Shown: positions 11,070-22,100 of the stretch, one piece after another
How positions within the stretch are numbered: position 1 is the first letter of the stretch
How the letters are laid out: the number at the start of each line of letters is the position of its first letter
Source of the DNA: Mactra quadrangularis
Taxonomy: Eukaryota > Mollusca > Bivalvia > Venerida > Mactridae
Assembly: GCA_025267735.1 (NCBI GenBank)
Contig: CM046309.1
Coordinates: forward strand, 34,199,202 to 34,263,201
DNA: 64,000 nucleotides
Reading direction: 5' to 3'
The notes under the pieces: model-generated
What the model saw: only the letters and a program-made list of their open reading frames with translations
Database searches by the model: none
Told to the model about the DNA's origin: nothing
Made by a program: the position numbers and the translations under genes

Positions 11070-13560
11070 TGTACACAGAAACTCTTTACGAACTTGAACG
11101 GAAAATTGCAAATCTGCAATATTTTAGTAAAATTGGTAAATAGTTTTCGTTTGGCAAAAAATAGAATAATTATGGGACTCAGGTTCCAAAAAAACGATAA
11201 ATATTACAATAATGAGCTTGAATAATGCGTATGCAAAAACTCTTTGCAAACTTGAACGGAAAATTGCAAATCTGCAATATTTCTAGTAAAATCGGAAAAG
11301 AGTTTTTGAATGGCATAAAATGAAATAATTATGAAACCCAGGTACTAAAAGAAAAACTTTCTAGATGAATATCTATATATAATAAGAAACCAAACTAGAT
11401 GTGTGCATAAATCCAATTCAAAATTCAACAAAAATTGCAACCCCTTTCAAGGTTAAATCTTAAAGAGTTCTTGTTTGTGTATAAAGTTTTTAGTGGACAT
11501 TTTTTTAGTTAAATGTATGGAACACGGGCACTAAAAATGGTTTGTTCATAAAAATCTGAACTTTGAAACCTAATGAAGATGTATAAAAAACTCTTTACCA
11601 ATTTCAACTGAAATTGCAAAAAACAACCGCTTTAAGGTTAAATCTACAAAGAGTTTTTGTTCATGTCTATATAGTTATTTCAGTGGACAAAAACTTCGTC
11701 CTTGCGGGCCTTAAATTATATGTTTTAGACATGGGCACTCAAAAAAGAGGTTTTTACATAAAAATCAGAACAAATGAAGATGTATAAAAATCTCTTTACA
11801 AATTTCAACGGAAATTTCAAAAAACGACCGCTTTAAGGTAAAATCTACAAAGAGTTTTTATTAATGTATTTTATTTAAAAGTGTTTTTCAGTGGGCAAAA
11901 AACTTTAATTCTTTCGAGTTTAATGTCTTTCTGGACCTAAAATGGTGTGTTTAGGACACGACTACTTAAAACATTGTACTTAGGAACATCAAAAAAACTC
12001 TTTGTAAATTTACACTGGAATGATAAAAAAGTACCGATTTAAGGTTAAAAATGTAAAGAGTTTTTGTTCATGTCTTTCCAGTAGACAAAAACTTTAGACC
12101 CTTGAGTTTTATGTGTTTCATGGCCCTAAATTATGTATATGGGACATGGGTACTAAAAATTGTGATTACAAACTTATGAGGATGTATTAAAAAAACTCTT
12201 TACGAATTTCAACTGAAAATGCAAAAAAATACCGCTTAAAGGTAAAATCTACAAAGAGTTCTTATTCATGTATAAAGAGTTTTTCAGTCGGCAAAAAACT
12301 TTAATTCTTTTGAGTTTAATGTCTTTCAGGACCTAGAATGATGTGTTTAGGACACGACTACTTAAAACATTGTACTTAGGAACATCATGAAGATGTTAAA
12401 AAAAACTCTTTGTAAATTTACACTGGAATGGTAACAAAGTACCGATTTAAGGTTAAAAATGTAAAGAGTTTTTGTTCATGTCTTTTTAGTGGACAAAAAC
12501 TTTAGATCCTTGAGTTTAATGTCTTTCAGGACCTAAAATGATGTTTTTTGGACACGACTACTTAAAACATTGTACTTAGGAACATCATGAAGATGTTTAA
12601 AAAAACTCTTTGTAAATTTACACTGGAATGGTAAAAAAGTACCGATTTAAGGTTAAAAATGTAAAGAGTTTTTGTTCTATCTTTTAAGTGGACAAAAACT
12701 TTAGACCCTTGAGTTTAATGTCTTTCATGGCCCTAAATTATGTATTTGGGACATAGGTACAAAAAATTATGCTTAGAAACCTATGAGGATGTATTAAAAA
12801 ACTCTGCGAATTTCAACTTAAAATGCAAAAAAATACCACTTAAAGGTAAAATCTACATAGAGTTATTATTCATGTATAAAGAGTTTTTCAGTGGGCAAAA
12901 ACTATTAATCTTTTGACTTAAATGTCTTACATGACCTAAAATGATGTGTTTGGGACACGACTAATTAAAACATTGTACTTAGGAACATCATGAAGATATT
13001 TAAAAAACTCTTTATAAATTTCAACTGAAATTGCAAAAACGAACACTCTTAGGTTAAATCTGTAAAGAGTTTGTGTTCATGTCTTTTCAGTGGACAAAAA
13101 ACTTTAGATCCTTGAGTTTAATGTCTTTCTGTGCCTTAAATTATGTGTTTGGGACATGGGTTCTAAAATAATGAGCTTAGAAACCTTATGAATATGTATA
13201 AAAAAACTATTTATAAATTCCAACTGAAATTGCAAAAAACGTACACTCTAAGGTTACTTTAAACATATTTTATTGTCAAATAGTAAACATATATATAATA
13301 TACAACAATGACAGATACATTGTACAAAAATGGCAATGGGGTCTGGCCACAAGTTCTCACAACTTAGTTACGGCCGTAACACTCTAAGGTTAAATCTGCA
13401 AAGAGTTTGTGTTCATGCATTAATTGTTTCCAGTTGACAAAAAACTGTAGGTCTTTTGAGTTTAATGTCTTTATGGACCTTAAATGATATGTATGGAAGA
13501 CAGGTACCAAAAAAAGAAGTCTGTACATGAAAATCAGGAATTAGAACCCTTAATGACGAA
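11070..13560. repeat. Degenerate tandem array, ~200 bp unit with internal dyad
   Basis: The motif AACTCTTT followed by ..AATTTCAACTG recurs near 11081, 11239, 11594, 11797, 11997, 12197, 12405, 12606, 12799 and 13006, mostly 195-208 bp apart. Each unit also holds AAAGAGTTTTTG about 60-80 bp further on, the reverse complement of the first motif, so a unit can form a hairpin. Later parts of the unit read AAAACTTTAG.TCCTTGAGTTT and GGACACGACTACTTAAAAC. Units are diverged, so the array is old. Confidence 0.85.
13257..13378 (-). mobile_element. 122 bp retroposed insertion with 14 bp target duplication
   Basis: A copy of ACACTCTAAGGTTA stands on each side (13243-13256 and 13379-13392), interrupting one satellite unit exactly. 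On the minus strand the insert ends CAATAAAATATGTTTAAAG, so it looks like the 3' end of a LINE or SINE with strong 5' truncation. Confidence 0.7.
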
Positions 13561-14183
13561 GTGTAAGAAATAGGCCTACTTTAGGGCCTACAATTTTTTA
13601 CAGAATTCCAAAAAACGAGCCATATAAGGTTAAATCTTTAGAGTAAAAAAAAACGTATAAAGTTATTTTTGTGGACAAAATATCTTTACAAACGTGGACG
13701 AAAATTGCATAAGATAGGCCTACGACGGCATTAAAAATTTTAAGCCTGTATAAAATCTAATATTTTGGTAAAATTCGTAAATGTATTCGTACATGAATAA
13801 AGTAAGTTCTTACTGAACAAAACAACATCTGATCGTAAGATTTTAAAGCTTTTTAACGGTCTTTTTAATCGATTTCAGTAAAAAAGGAACAATAATTCTC
13901 AAAAGGTGATTAATATAGAAGCGTACTTCGTAGAGCTAAACCCTAACCTTTTGATGTGGCGTATTGATTTCTTGTGGGTGTTCACTAAGCCAAAGGACGT
14001 TAAATAGTTCTATTTTTGAGGATAAAAATTTTTTTGACAATAAACATTTCCGGGTTTAAACCCTTCATTTTATAATTTAAGTTATATTTCCCTGCGAAAA
14101 ATTATAATACAACCTCTCATGCTGTTATACACCAACTCTTTACCAGTCAACTTGGATAAACTGTTTACGAAAAAACGCATCCC

Positions 14184-14783
14184 ATCCCGTATTAAATAGT
14201 GTTACCAGAGGTCAAAATTGAGGATGCAATCAATTCGATACTTAAGACAGTGTTTGCAGATAACTTGGACATACTCAAAGTTTTCACATTATTTATCCCG
14301 TAGTGTAAGTATTTTATATACATTCCTAAATAATGTAAGTAATGTGGGTGGTCTTTTGGTATAGATTGAGTGGGTTGAACTATTTGACTGATTCGTACCC
14401 AAGAAGATTCGTACTAAAAAATCTGAATTATCCTTTCTATGGAAGTCAGTTACCTTTAGATGTCATCTTCAGATTTACAATGTGTTTTATCAATATGAAT
14501 TAATTTTATACACAATATGAACAATTTATATGATGACCACACACCTGTTTCGGCTCACTATAAGAGGTTCGTCTTGAAAATTTTAACACTTTTATACATT
14601 TATCTACATAGGCTTTATTATCAATATTTCAAAATTCATATCGATTATTGATCGAAAATAAGATATTGACAAAACAGCGATATCGATAGAATCGATGACA
14701 GCTCTAGTATAGGCCTATGTTTTAATTATTTGTTCGCTATATTTATCTGTGTGATTAACTCAGTGTTGTGTTATATATTTCAG
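14184..14783. other. Region upstream of the first visible MLYCD exon
   Basis: The 5' MLYCD exon (start codon and most of the mitochondrial leader) should lie upstream but could not be identified. ATCGATGACAGCTCTAGTA at about 14690-14708 resembles a hAT-type terminus, so part of this is transposon debris. Confidence 0.35.
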
Positions 14784-17700
14784 GTAACTCCAATTTTGTC
14801 AACACAAGATGTCTTTCTATCTAAATATACACATAGAACATATTGTGGTGACATTGTCCAGACAAGTAACAAGACTCTTAATGATATGTTTAAATTCTTA
14901 AAGTCTGTGTATACAACACAAAAACATGGTGTTCTTTCTATTGAGGTATGACTGAGTGATCCTAATTAGGTTTTGACTGATTTATTTTTGAACAATATAG
15001 AGTTGTAGCTTGCCCAGGATGCTGAATTGGTAGCCCCTTTTACATGTACTTTTTTGAAAGTGAATCCCTATGACTAAATTGAAAGTCTTTCAATCTAGTC
15101 AAAGGGACATTACTAGTATTCCAACTCAATTGTAATATACATGTATTTAGAATTATGTCCCTTTTCATGCTTATAAAAATAGGTAATACAGCTTTTTAAT
15201 TATTTCTAATAAATTTGAACAAAAGTTACTGTGCTGATTAAATCAGTACAACACCACATCTACCATAGGACGAGACATTGGGTTTAACAATAAAAGTTAA
15301 CTTCACCTGTAAAAAAAGAACAGTAATTCTTTGACATTTCTACTGTGCTTTGAAAAGATAAAACTTAAAAAATCATAGCTGATGTTGAACTAACATAGTC
15401 AGTCTAAAAAATCTGTATTCGATTCTTTTACAATGCCAATCTCATTATAATCAGACTAGTTAATGCTCCACAACCTTTCTACTACAGAAAATTTGATGGT
15501 TTTCATTTTCAGAGTGGATGTCGTATATTTTGTCAAACCTATCGTCAGATGGAAGATAATGATAAGCTGACTTTACTATGTCATATAGCAGAGAACTATG
15601 GTGTCAATCAAGATGATATTATAAATACAGTTAAACAATTTATTGCTTCAAAGGTAGGTATTAAGTGTTCACAATGATCTAAGACAATAATTGTTTTGTG
15701 ATTATTCTAGAACTTAAATGTCTTTTAAGGGCAGTTAGACAGAAAAAGGGACATGGCACATCAGTATTGATGTTTCAAAGTAACTATTTCTGCATAGGGA
15801 AGAGTGAGGGCAGAGAGGAGAAAAAAGGGCAGGGTGAAATGTCATTCTTTTCAGCTTTAGAGTAATCACTATAGCTATTGTTTCAAATATCATTTACAAT
15901 CAATAAATTCTATAACTTATCTTAGAATTGGAAATCCAGACCAACTTCAATATATTGGATCTTTTGCCATGTGCATTTTGTGATATAAAAATGTAATAGT
16001 TACCGTATTTTATGCTTTATTTGAATTGTTTCTATGTCACAGCTGCTTCAAGAATTTTAGGAAAAAACAAAGTTTGTTTACATTCTGAAGATCATATGAC
16101 TATATACCCTGATATTGTGTTTTATTATACATTGTAATATTTTAGGAGAGGGGTGAAGTTGTAATGTTACGTATTGAAGAAAGACTTCGTGGAGCATTGT
16201 CTGCTAAATATCAGTTATTGTTTAGTGATATTGGTAGAATTGAAGATGGTGTCAAATTTCTTGTTGATATGAGATCAGATATTCTGGTAATTATATACAT
16301 TTAACAAATATTCTAAGTACCCTGATTTCGGTTTTGCATCGATTAAGAAGCATGAAAACCATGGAAGCAGTATGGTCCTATATACATGTACATTTATTCA
16401 TATCGATTGGACATAAATGTTGAAAAATAAAAATTTCATACAACATTGAATCAGGGTACTTAGGAGTTTCGTAAAGTATGCATTTTAATCGGTTATTCAA
16501 TTGTTAGACTTTTTTTTTTAGTTCACCATAGCACATTGTCCTTAATGTAATTAAGTTTAAGGTATGTGCATGATCTGTGTGAGTACAGTGTTTGTGTTTT
16601 TAAAAATGACATAGAGATATTGTCAACTTCGGTGTAAGATTGATTTTTATTTCACTGTGGAGCTCAGAAAACATTTTCACAAGTAGCCAGGAGTGAAAAT
16701 GTAGTTTCCTGAGCTCACAAGTTGAAATACTAAAGATTTTATTCTAAAATTGAGGAGGATTCCATTTCTTTCATACTTAGTTCTGTGTTTTGTTACAAGT
16801 ACTTAAATGATTGTCTTTCAAATCTGGTCAACTTCTAATTTCAAAGGTGATGTAGCAAGTCGCTGTTGTCCAATTTATACAGATTAAATTACTCTGACTT
16901 TTAATCATAACGTGAATATAGCTGCTAGTAGTGTTGTACCGATGATCGGGAATAATTGATTAACGACTAGTTCTAAGCTTCCGATTCTGATAATCGATGA
17001 AACTTTATCAGAATAGATCATCGGTTAGAAAGGATAGGCTATTGAAGGACAATAACATATTTTCATGTATCTGAACTGTTATTTATAATGTTTTGATACA
17101 TGTCATTTGTGTCTGACGTGTATTGGACACTGATATATCTTGTTCAAGTTCCAAAAATACAGCTACTATACTAGTCAAGGGAACTAGGCAATCGATCATT
17201 TATTTTTATCGGTTTCTTTGACTTTTCATAGTTTTTTTACACATTTGACTAAAGAAAAAATATTTCCTAATCCATAGTACATGAATTTTATAAGGATTCA
17301 CAGTAAAACATGCATGCAAAAGCAAACTTATCAGGAACCGATTATAATTGGAAGAATTGCATCGACAACAGGAACCGATTCCTACTGATGATCGATTACA
17401 ATTTCCAGCTGATGTCCCACCACTAGCTGCAAGTACTTTTTATTATTATTACTATACTATTATATTTATTATTCTATGATTCCAGCGTTTAATTGGATCA
17501 ACTAAAGATATAGAGAGAGCATATTTAATGGATCTACAATATACATTAAAAGATATTTTAGCATTATGGTTTACTGTTGGATTTCTGAACTTAGAAAGAA
17601 TGACTTGGCAATCATCTTGTGATATGTTACAAAAGGTAAGTTGTAGAAAGTTTTGTTACTGTTTCGAATAAAAATGATGCAAAAGAAACAAAATTGAGAT

Positions 17701-20700
17701 GCTGAAAATTGTCCCAAGATGTTATCTTCCCTGCTGTTATTTGAACTGTTCTATTGTTATGTCCTGGTAACTCAATAAGGTTGATCACTAATATGAAATG
17801 CAAATATAATAATTATAAGCTATATCAACCATAATGTGAAGGGACATAACTCTAGGTGATTGTTTGGAGTTATGTCCCTTTTATTTGCTATCAATATTCT
17901 TATGCTGTCTCCGTGTTCATGATATGTACTTTTCTAACTAACCCCTACATATGTGAAGGGACATAACTCTTGAATATTTTATTTGAATGATGTCTCTTTT
18001 ATTTGCATTCAATATTCTCATGCTATCTCTGTGTCTATGTTTTATTCTTGCTTCCTTTTCCCCCTACACTAACTGTTAAATTACATATTATTTTAGATAT
18101 CTGAGTATGAAGCTGTACATCCAGTGAGACATTGGTTAGATTTAAAACGTCGTGTTGGACCATACAGAAGATGTTTTGTATTTACACATAGTAGTATGCC
18201 TAGAGAACCGATAGTGGTATTACATTGTGCTTTAACTGATCATATCTCCTCATCTATACATGTGAGTATATGGTAACTTTGAGACTGATTTCTGTTTTAA
18301 TATTTGTACTGTATGGTATTTGTTCTTTCCAGATAAATGAGGTAGGGCATTTTGAAAATACTCTGATTTCTACACTGTTTGTGTGTCAGAATGGAAACTT
18401 GGCCTGAGTATATCCTAGAAGAGTGTTCCTAAAAAGAAGTCATTTCAACCTGAATTCCAGTTACCATTGCTACATTTGGGCAATGAAAAATGTGTAAAAA
18501 ATATTTTGACCCTTTTAAAACGTAGTTATATTTGCGACCCCCATGATGTATACTATGATGGGGGGGGGGGGGTTGCAAAAAATTGTCCATTGTTGGAGCA
18601 ACGATTCTGAGTGAAATTCATCAAATCTTGTTATTTTTAAATACAATTTAGGTAACTATTTTGTAGACATATTATTGCTGAAGAATATGCAATCCAAAAT
18701 TGATACTATTGTTCTCTATAATTCTTGTTTTATACTTTTTCAGCAGTTCCGTTTTTTGTACCACAGGGATAACCAATATAGTGTTAGTCTAAATTGTGGC
18801 TACTTTACTAACGTTTTATTATAATATTTTTCAGACTATTATTGGTAGCCGTGGTTACAATTCTAAATCTGTTGATAAAGATGCAAACATAAATGGTCCT
18901 GAAGATCCTGACAATATAAATACAGCAATATTTTACTCAGTGACATCAACACAGAAAGGTATACTTATTCTCACCTACTATGATTGTACATAGGGCAAAA
19001 TTAATAAGAAAATGTTATTGCTGTTCCCTTACCAACCCTTAAAAAAGCTAACTCATATAATTTAAAAAAAAGTATTTTTACCAAAATTGATTTGCTATAT
19101 AAAAAGTAATAAACAAAAACTTCACAGAAATCATAAAACACAAAAGAGAATTTAATGTACAGAACAGAGCAGAACATGTTCATGGATCAGCACAATTCTA
19201 GTAGGGCTGCAGCGATTCAATTCGATACATCGAAACTCGATTGCAAGGGTGCCGATTCGATTTCGATTCGGGACCCGCGAGTTTCGATTCGATACTGACT
19301 TTCAAGTGTCTACATAAGTTATAACGATAAAAGCAAAGGCACGCCTAAAAGTCAAAGTATACGTTGAAAGTGAAACTGGGTTTCACTTTGTTACATTTCA
19401 GTTAAATTTCTATTACGATTTCAGGTAGCATGATTAGAAACTCTGTTCCAAATATACATTCTACAGTATATGCCCCGATCCTCCGCCTATTGGGTCGGTG
19501 TGATTGAGTTTTACCTGTTCTGACAAAATGGAAGATTTTAGGCTCCGCATGAGCAAGCCAAGTTTTGCTGTTAGTTAATTCAAATTTAAATAGTTTTGCA
19601 TGCACAGTGTATGTTTAACTAATATGTATAACAGTATACCAAGAACTGCATCTTTCTACAATTTATGATCTATGCTGTCTTTACTTTTTAAGTCGATATT
19701 ACATTAATAATACATTTTCGCGACCTTTACATTCGTACCCAATCCATTTCGTACTTGAATAAAGCAAATATAAAGAATTATCAGATTTTCGAGTTTCGTG
19801 TTATCCAATTTTAGTAAGACTTTTATTTAAATAAAGTTATTTAGTTTTAAGCTCAAATATGTGTATAAATGAATATTTGTAGTAAATTGTATTTATAAAA
19901 GAATCGAATCGAAAAAAATTGAATCGAAAAAAAAAGTATCGAATCGCATCGAATCGACTTTCCGGTGAATCGTTGCAGCACTAAATTCTAGCCTACATCC
20001 TTTATAAATAACTTGTAGTTTGATATATAAACATAAAACATATAAACAGCTTGACTTTTTCAATCCTCCTGAATAATTTAGTATATAATAGAGTTGGAGC
20101 AGTGTTGCATTCACGAGACCACATGTATATATGTATGTATGTTGTATTATAGGTTTACAAGGTGTTGATCTAGGAAATTATCTGATAAAGAGAGTAGCTA
20201 GTGAATTACAACATGAATATCCACAGATAACACAGTTCTCTAGTCTATCACCTATACCTGGATTTAGAGATTGGTTAATTAAAGAAATCAACACTTCTCA
20301 TGCTGCATTAAGTAAGTTTAGAACATTTATCTGCTTTTTTAAAATATCAATATATAGGGCTGTCATGATACACCGGTATATTGCAATACACAGCTGCGGC
20401 ATTACGTACCAGGGTACGAATTTTGTACCGGTATTTGGTGATATTCTTTATTTCAATGGAAAATATTTCCCTTTTCAAAATGAAAGTAGACAAACATCAA
20501 ATTTTCCATTGTTCATTCAATTTAAGCATATGTTACAAGAATTTAATCGATGGGGGGTGTTTGATTGGTTGTAAGGAACTTGTGCAAAGCATGTTCTTGA
20601 ATCGCAAATATAGCGATATGCTTCTGGTGTATCGTGACAGCCCTATCAATATACTAACTGATAGGTGCAGGTATTATACTTTACTGTGAATGAATGGATG

Positions 20701-22100
20701 CTCTTTCTGCCATTTTTTTTAAATTCATACTTATTATTAAGAAAGCTGAATTGTGTTGCTTAAAAACAAAATTATGCTATAAATTATATTGTTAGAACAA
20801 TTTAATTATCTCATTAATTCAAGTTAGTTATCTTATTATAAGTTAATTATCTCATTAAAACAAACAAACTATCCATAGTATTTTTAATTGACATTTTGGC
20901 TTTTGTACATTATCAATATTATTAATACATGTATTTATACTAAAAATGGTTGTGTTTTTTTTACATTAATTGAGGGTTGCCCACAAGACTATAGTAACTC
21001 TCTTTTTGACGCAATGCATTTACTACAGTCTTGCGGGCAACCATCAATTTTCAAGGCAGTAATGACAGTTAGATCTACGTGACTTATTAGTTTTCTGCAT
21101 ATCACCCCACTGATTTAAATACACACTCATGCATTTCCTATGGATACAAATAGTTATCCATATCTATTTACGGGGAATATCGAACATATATTGAGTATCT
21201 AAATCAGTGGGGTTAATGTATGTGCCACTGGCAGTTGAATAAAATTTAACAATATGTACATATTATAACAGGGTCATCATCTAGTGATATTTCCTCATCA
21301 AATAAATCAACATTACTAACTGATCAAGAAATAGAACAGTTATGTTACCAAGCCAATGTTAGTAGTAATACAATATCTGGACTTCAAGTATTTGGTAACA
21401 GTGTGACAAATCATACTTGGGTACAAAATCGAAGTTTAATGAAAGTTTTGGAGGAACCTTTAATGAGATTATGTGCTAGATATTTGTACCTAGAGAAAAG
21501 AAGAGGATATGCTTTGAATTCTGTTGGTGAGTGGAAAATTATTTATTATGAACCCTAAAACCAGGTTGAAAATATCCCTTGTGATAATTATTGAGCCATT
21601 GTCCATTCCTAGGCAGAAACCTTTTAGGTTCTTGTTTTCATTATTTGTTCGTGGCTTTCCCTTAAGCAGTATACCTGTGCATGAATAATCACATTATAAT
21701 GTCAACCCTTTGATGTGCCCTGTTCCTTTTCCTGCCTCTCAGCCCATTCTAAGTTCTTGAGCAATCACTACAGTATTGAAAGAGATGGAATTTACATACA
21801 AATGTATGTAAATTGATATACAGTGTAACCGTTTATTGTATTCATTCAAGAGGTGTTAAATATACATACTAATTTGTTGTTTCCATGTGTTTTACAGGCA
21901 ATTTTCATTTACAAAATGGTGCCGTGCTATGGAGAATTAACTGGATGGGTGACACATCATTAAGAGGTTTAAACAATTCTTGTGGATTAATGGTAAACTA
22001 TAGATATTACCTAGAAGACACTGTTACAAATAGTCAGAAATACATAGAAGACAAAGTAATACAAGCTTCTGAACAAGTCAAACAATTATGTGTGCTCTGA
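14784..22100 (+). CDS. MLYCD: Malonyl-CoA decarboxylase (nine visible exons, 5' exon not found)
   Basis: Exons: 14784-14945, 15513-15653, 16146-16286, 17486-17635, 18097-18261, 18835-18958, 20153-20311, 21272-21526, 21898-22100. All junctions are AG/GT and the phases agree, giving 499 residues. The enzyme converts malonyl-CoA to acetyl-CoA and CO2 and relieves inhibition of fatty-acid import into mitochondria. Diagnostic stretches are [30 protein letters not shown] with the catalytic serine (about residue 323 of the visible part), and [16 protein letters not shown] with the catalytic histidine (about 436). Exon 1 starts after a TTTCAG acceptor, so an upstream exon with the initiator and targeting peptide is expected. 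The in-frame ATG at 14730 would add a hydrophobic leader lacking Arg and is unlikely. The C-terminus is QVKQLCVL, without the peroxisomal SKL of the vertebrate enzyme as I remember it. Introns carry several hAT-type MITEs. Confidence 0.95.
16313..16463. mobile_element. Short inverted-repeat MITE in MLYCD intron
   Basis: Starts CTAAGTACCCTGATTT and ends AATCAGGGTACTTAG, exact reverse complements over about 15 bp. 151 bp, non-coding. Confidence 0.6.
16612..16760. repeat. Dispersed fold-back family (GGTGTAAGAT type), copy 1
   Basis: Left side reads TTCGGTGTAAGATTGATTTT, and the right side has the inverted counterpart ending in AAAATTGAGG. Inside is a second inverted pair (GAGCTCAG / CTGAGCTC). 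The same plan recurs at 35730-35889 and 56165-56330. Confidence 0.55.
16929..17425. mobile_element. hAT-type MITE with 8 bp target duplication
   Basis: GCTGCTAG (16921-16928) precedes TAGTGTTGTACCGATGATCG. The far end reads CCCACCACTA followed by GCTGCAAG (17426-17433), a 7 of 8 match. The interior has many ATCGAT/GATAATCGAT motifs typical of these elements. 497 bp, no transposase. Confidence 0.65.
17837..18000. repeat. Duplicated hairpin repeat (AAGGGACATAACTC type)
   Basis: GAAGGGACATAACTC and the inverted GAGTTATGTCCCTT bound a hairpin at about 17837-17881. A related copy lies at 17957-18000, separated by shared flanking sequence (TTTTATTTGC..TCAATATTCT). A degenerate relative lies near 15100-15170. 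It looks like a common small interspersed hairpin in a tandem pair. Confidence 0.55.
18559..18571. repeat. Poly-G run in MLYCD intron
   Basis: A homopolymer of about 13 G within an AT-rich intron. Possibly a length-variable site or an assembly-sensitive position. Confidence 0.8.
19202..19983. mobile_element. Non-autonomous hAT element with perfect 8 bp target duplication
   Basis: AATTCTAG flanks both sides (19194-19201 and 19984-19991). The ends are TAGGGCTGCAGCGATTC and, reverse-complemented, TAGTGCTGCAACGATTC. Subterminal GATTCGATAC-type repeats are present at both ends. 782 bp, no transposase. The minus-strand frames at 19402-19605 and 19893-20114 inside it are spurious. Confidence 0.8.
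20355..20645. mobile_element. hAT-type MITE with perfect 8 bp target duplication
   Basis: TCAATATA flanks both sides (20347-20354, 20646-20653). Ends are TAGGGCTGTCATGATACACC and, reverse-complemented, TAGGGCTGTCACGATACACC. 291 bp, inserted just downstream of MLYCD exon 7, so the exon's apparent reading frame continues into it after the real donor at 20312. Confidence 0.85.
20967..21050. repeat. Short fold-back, TTGAGGGTTGCCC type
   Basis: TTGAGGGTTGCCCACAAGACT is matched near 21026-21046 by its near reverse complement, giving a hairpin of about 21 bp stem in an MLYCD intron. Function unknown; probably a MITE. Confidence 0.5.
21104..21255. repeat. Dispersed repeat with inverted ends (CAGTGGGGTTAATG family)
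   Basis: ACCCCACTGATTTAAATAC and GTATCTAAATCAGTGGGGT form an inverted pair at 21104-21213. The sequence after it (GGTTAATGTATGTGCCACTG ... GTTGAATAAAATTTAA) recurs at about 54580-54640 and in part at 56950-57000. Confidence 0.5.

Larger units (their letters stand above)
10588..14183. repeat. Satellite-like block flanked by a 50 bp inverted repeat
   Basis: The arms are at 10588-10637 and 14134-14183. Reverse-complemented, the left arm matches the right at 47 of 50 positions, and all three differences are transitions. Both arms begin AACTCTTTACCAGTC and end CGAAAAAACGCATCCC. Between them lies the ~200 bp tandem array, whose units carry the same AACTCTTT motif. This may be a composite element or fold-back transposon with a tandem core. 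No gene inside is convincing. Confidence 0.65.

Noticed and set aside
10840..11143. Paired sense and antisense frames at the start of the satellite
   Set aside because: Arise from the AT-rich repeat unit; no conservation between units.
10449..14201. Similar peptides (NSLPV..DKLFTKKRIP) encoded at 10.6 kb minus and 14.1 kb plus, as a duplicated gene
   Set aside because: Similarity is confined to the 50 bp inverted-repeat arms and the frames do not extend together beyond them.
14730..14783. ATG at 14730 as the MLYCD start
   Set aside because: It lies in a pyrimidine-rich acceptor tract and would give a hydrophobic leader without Arg.
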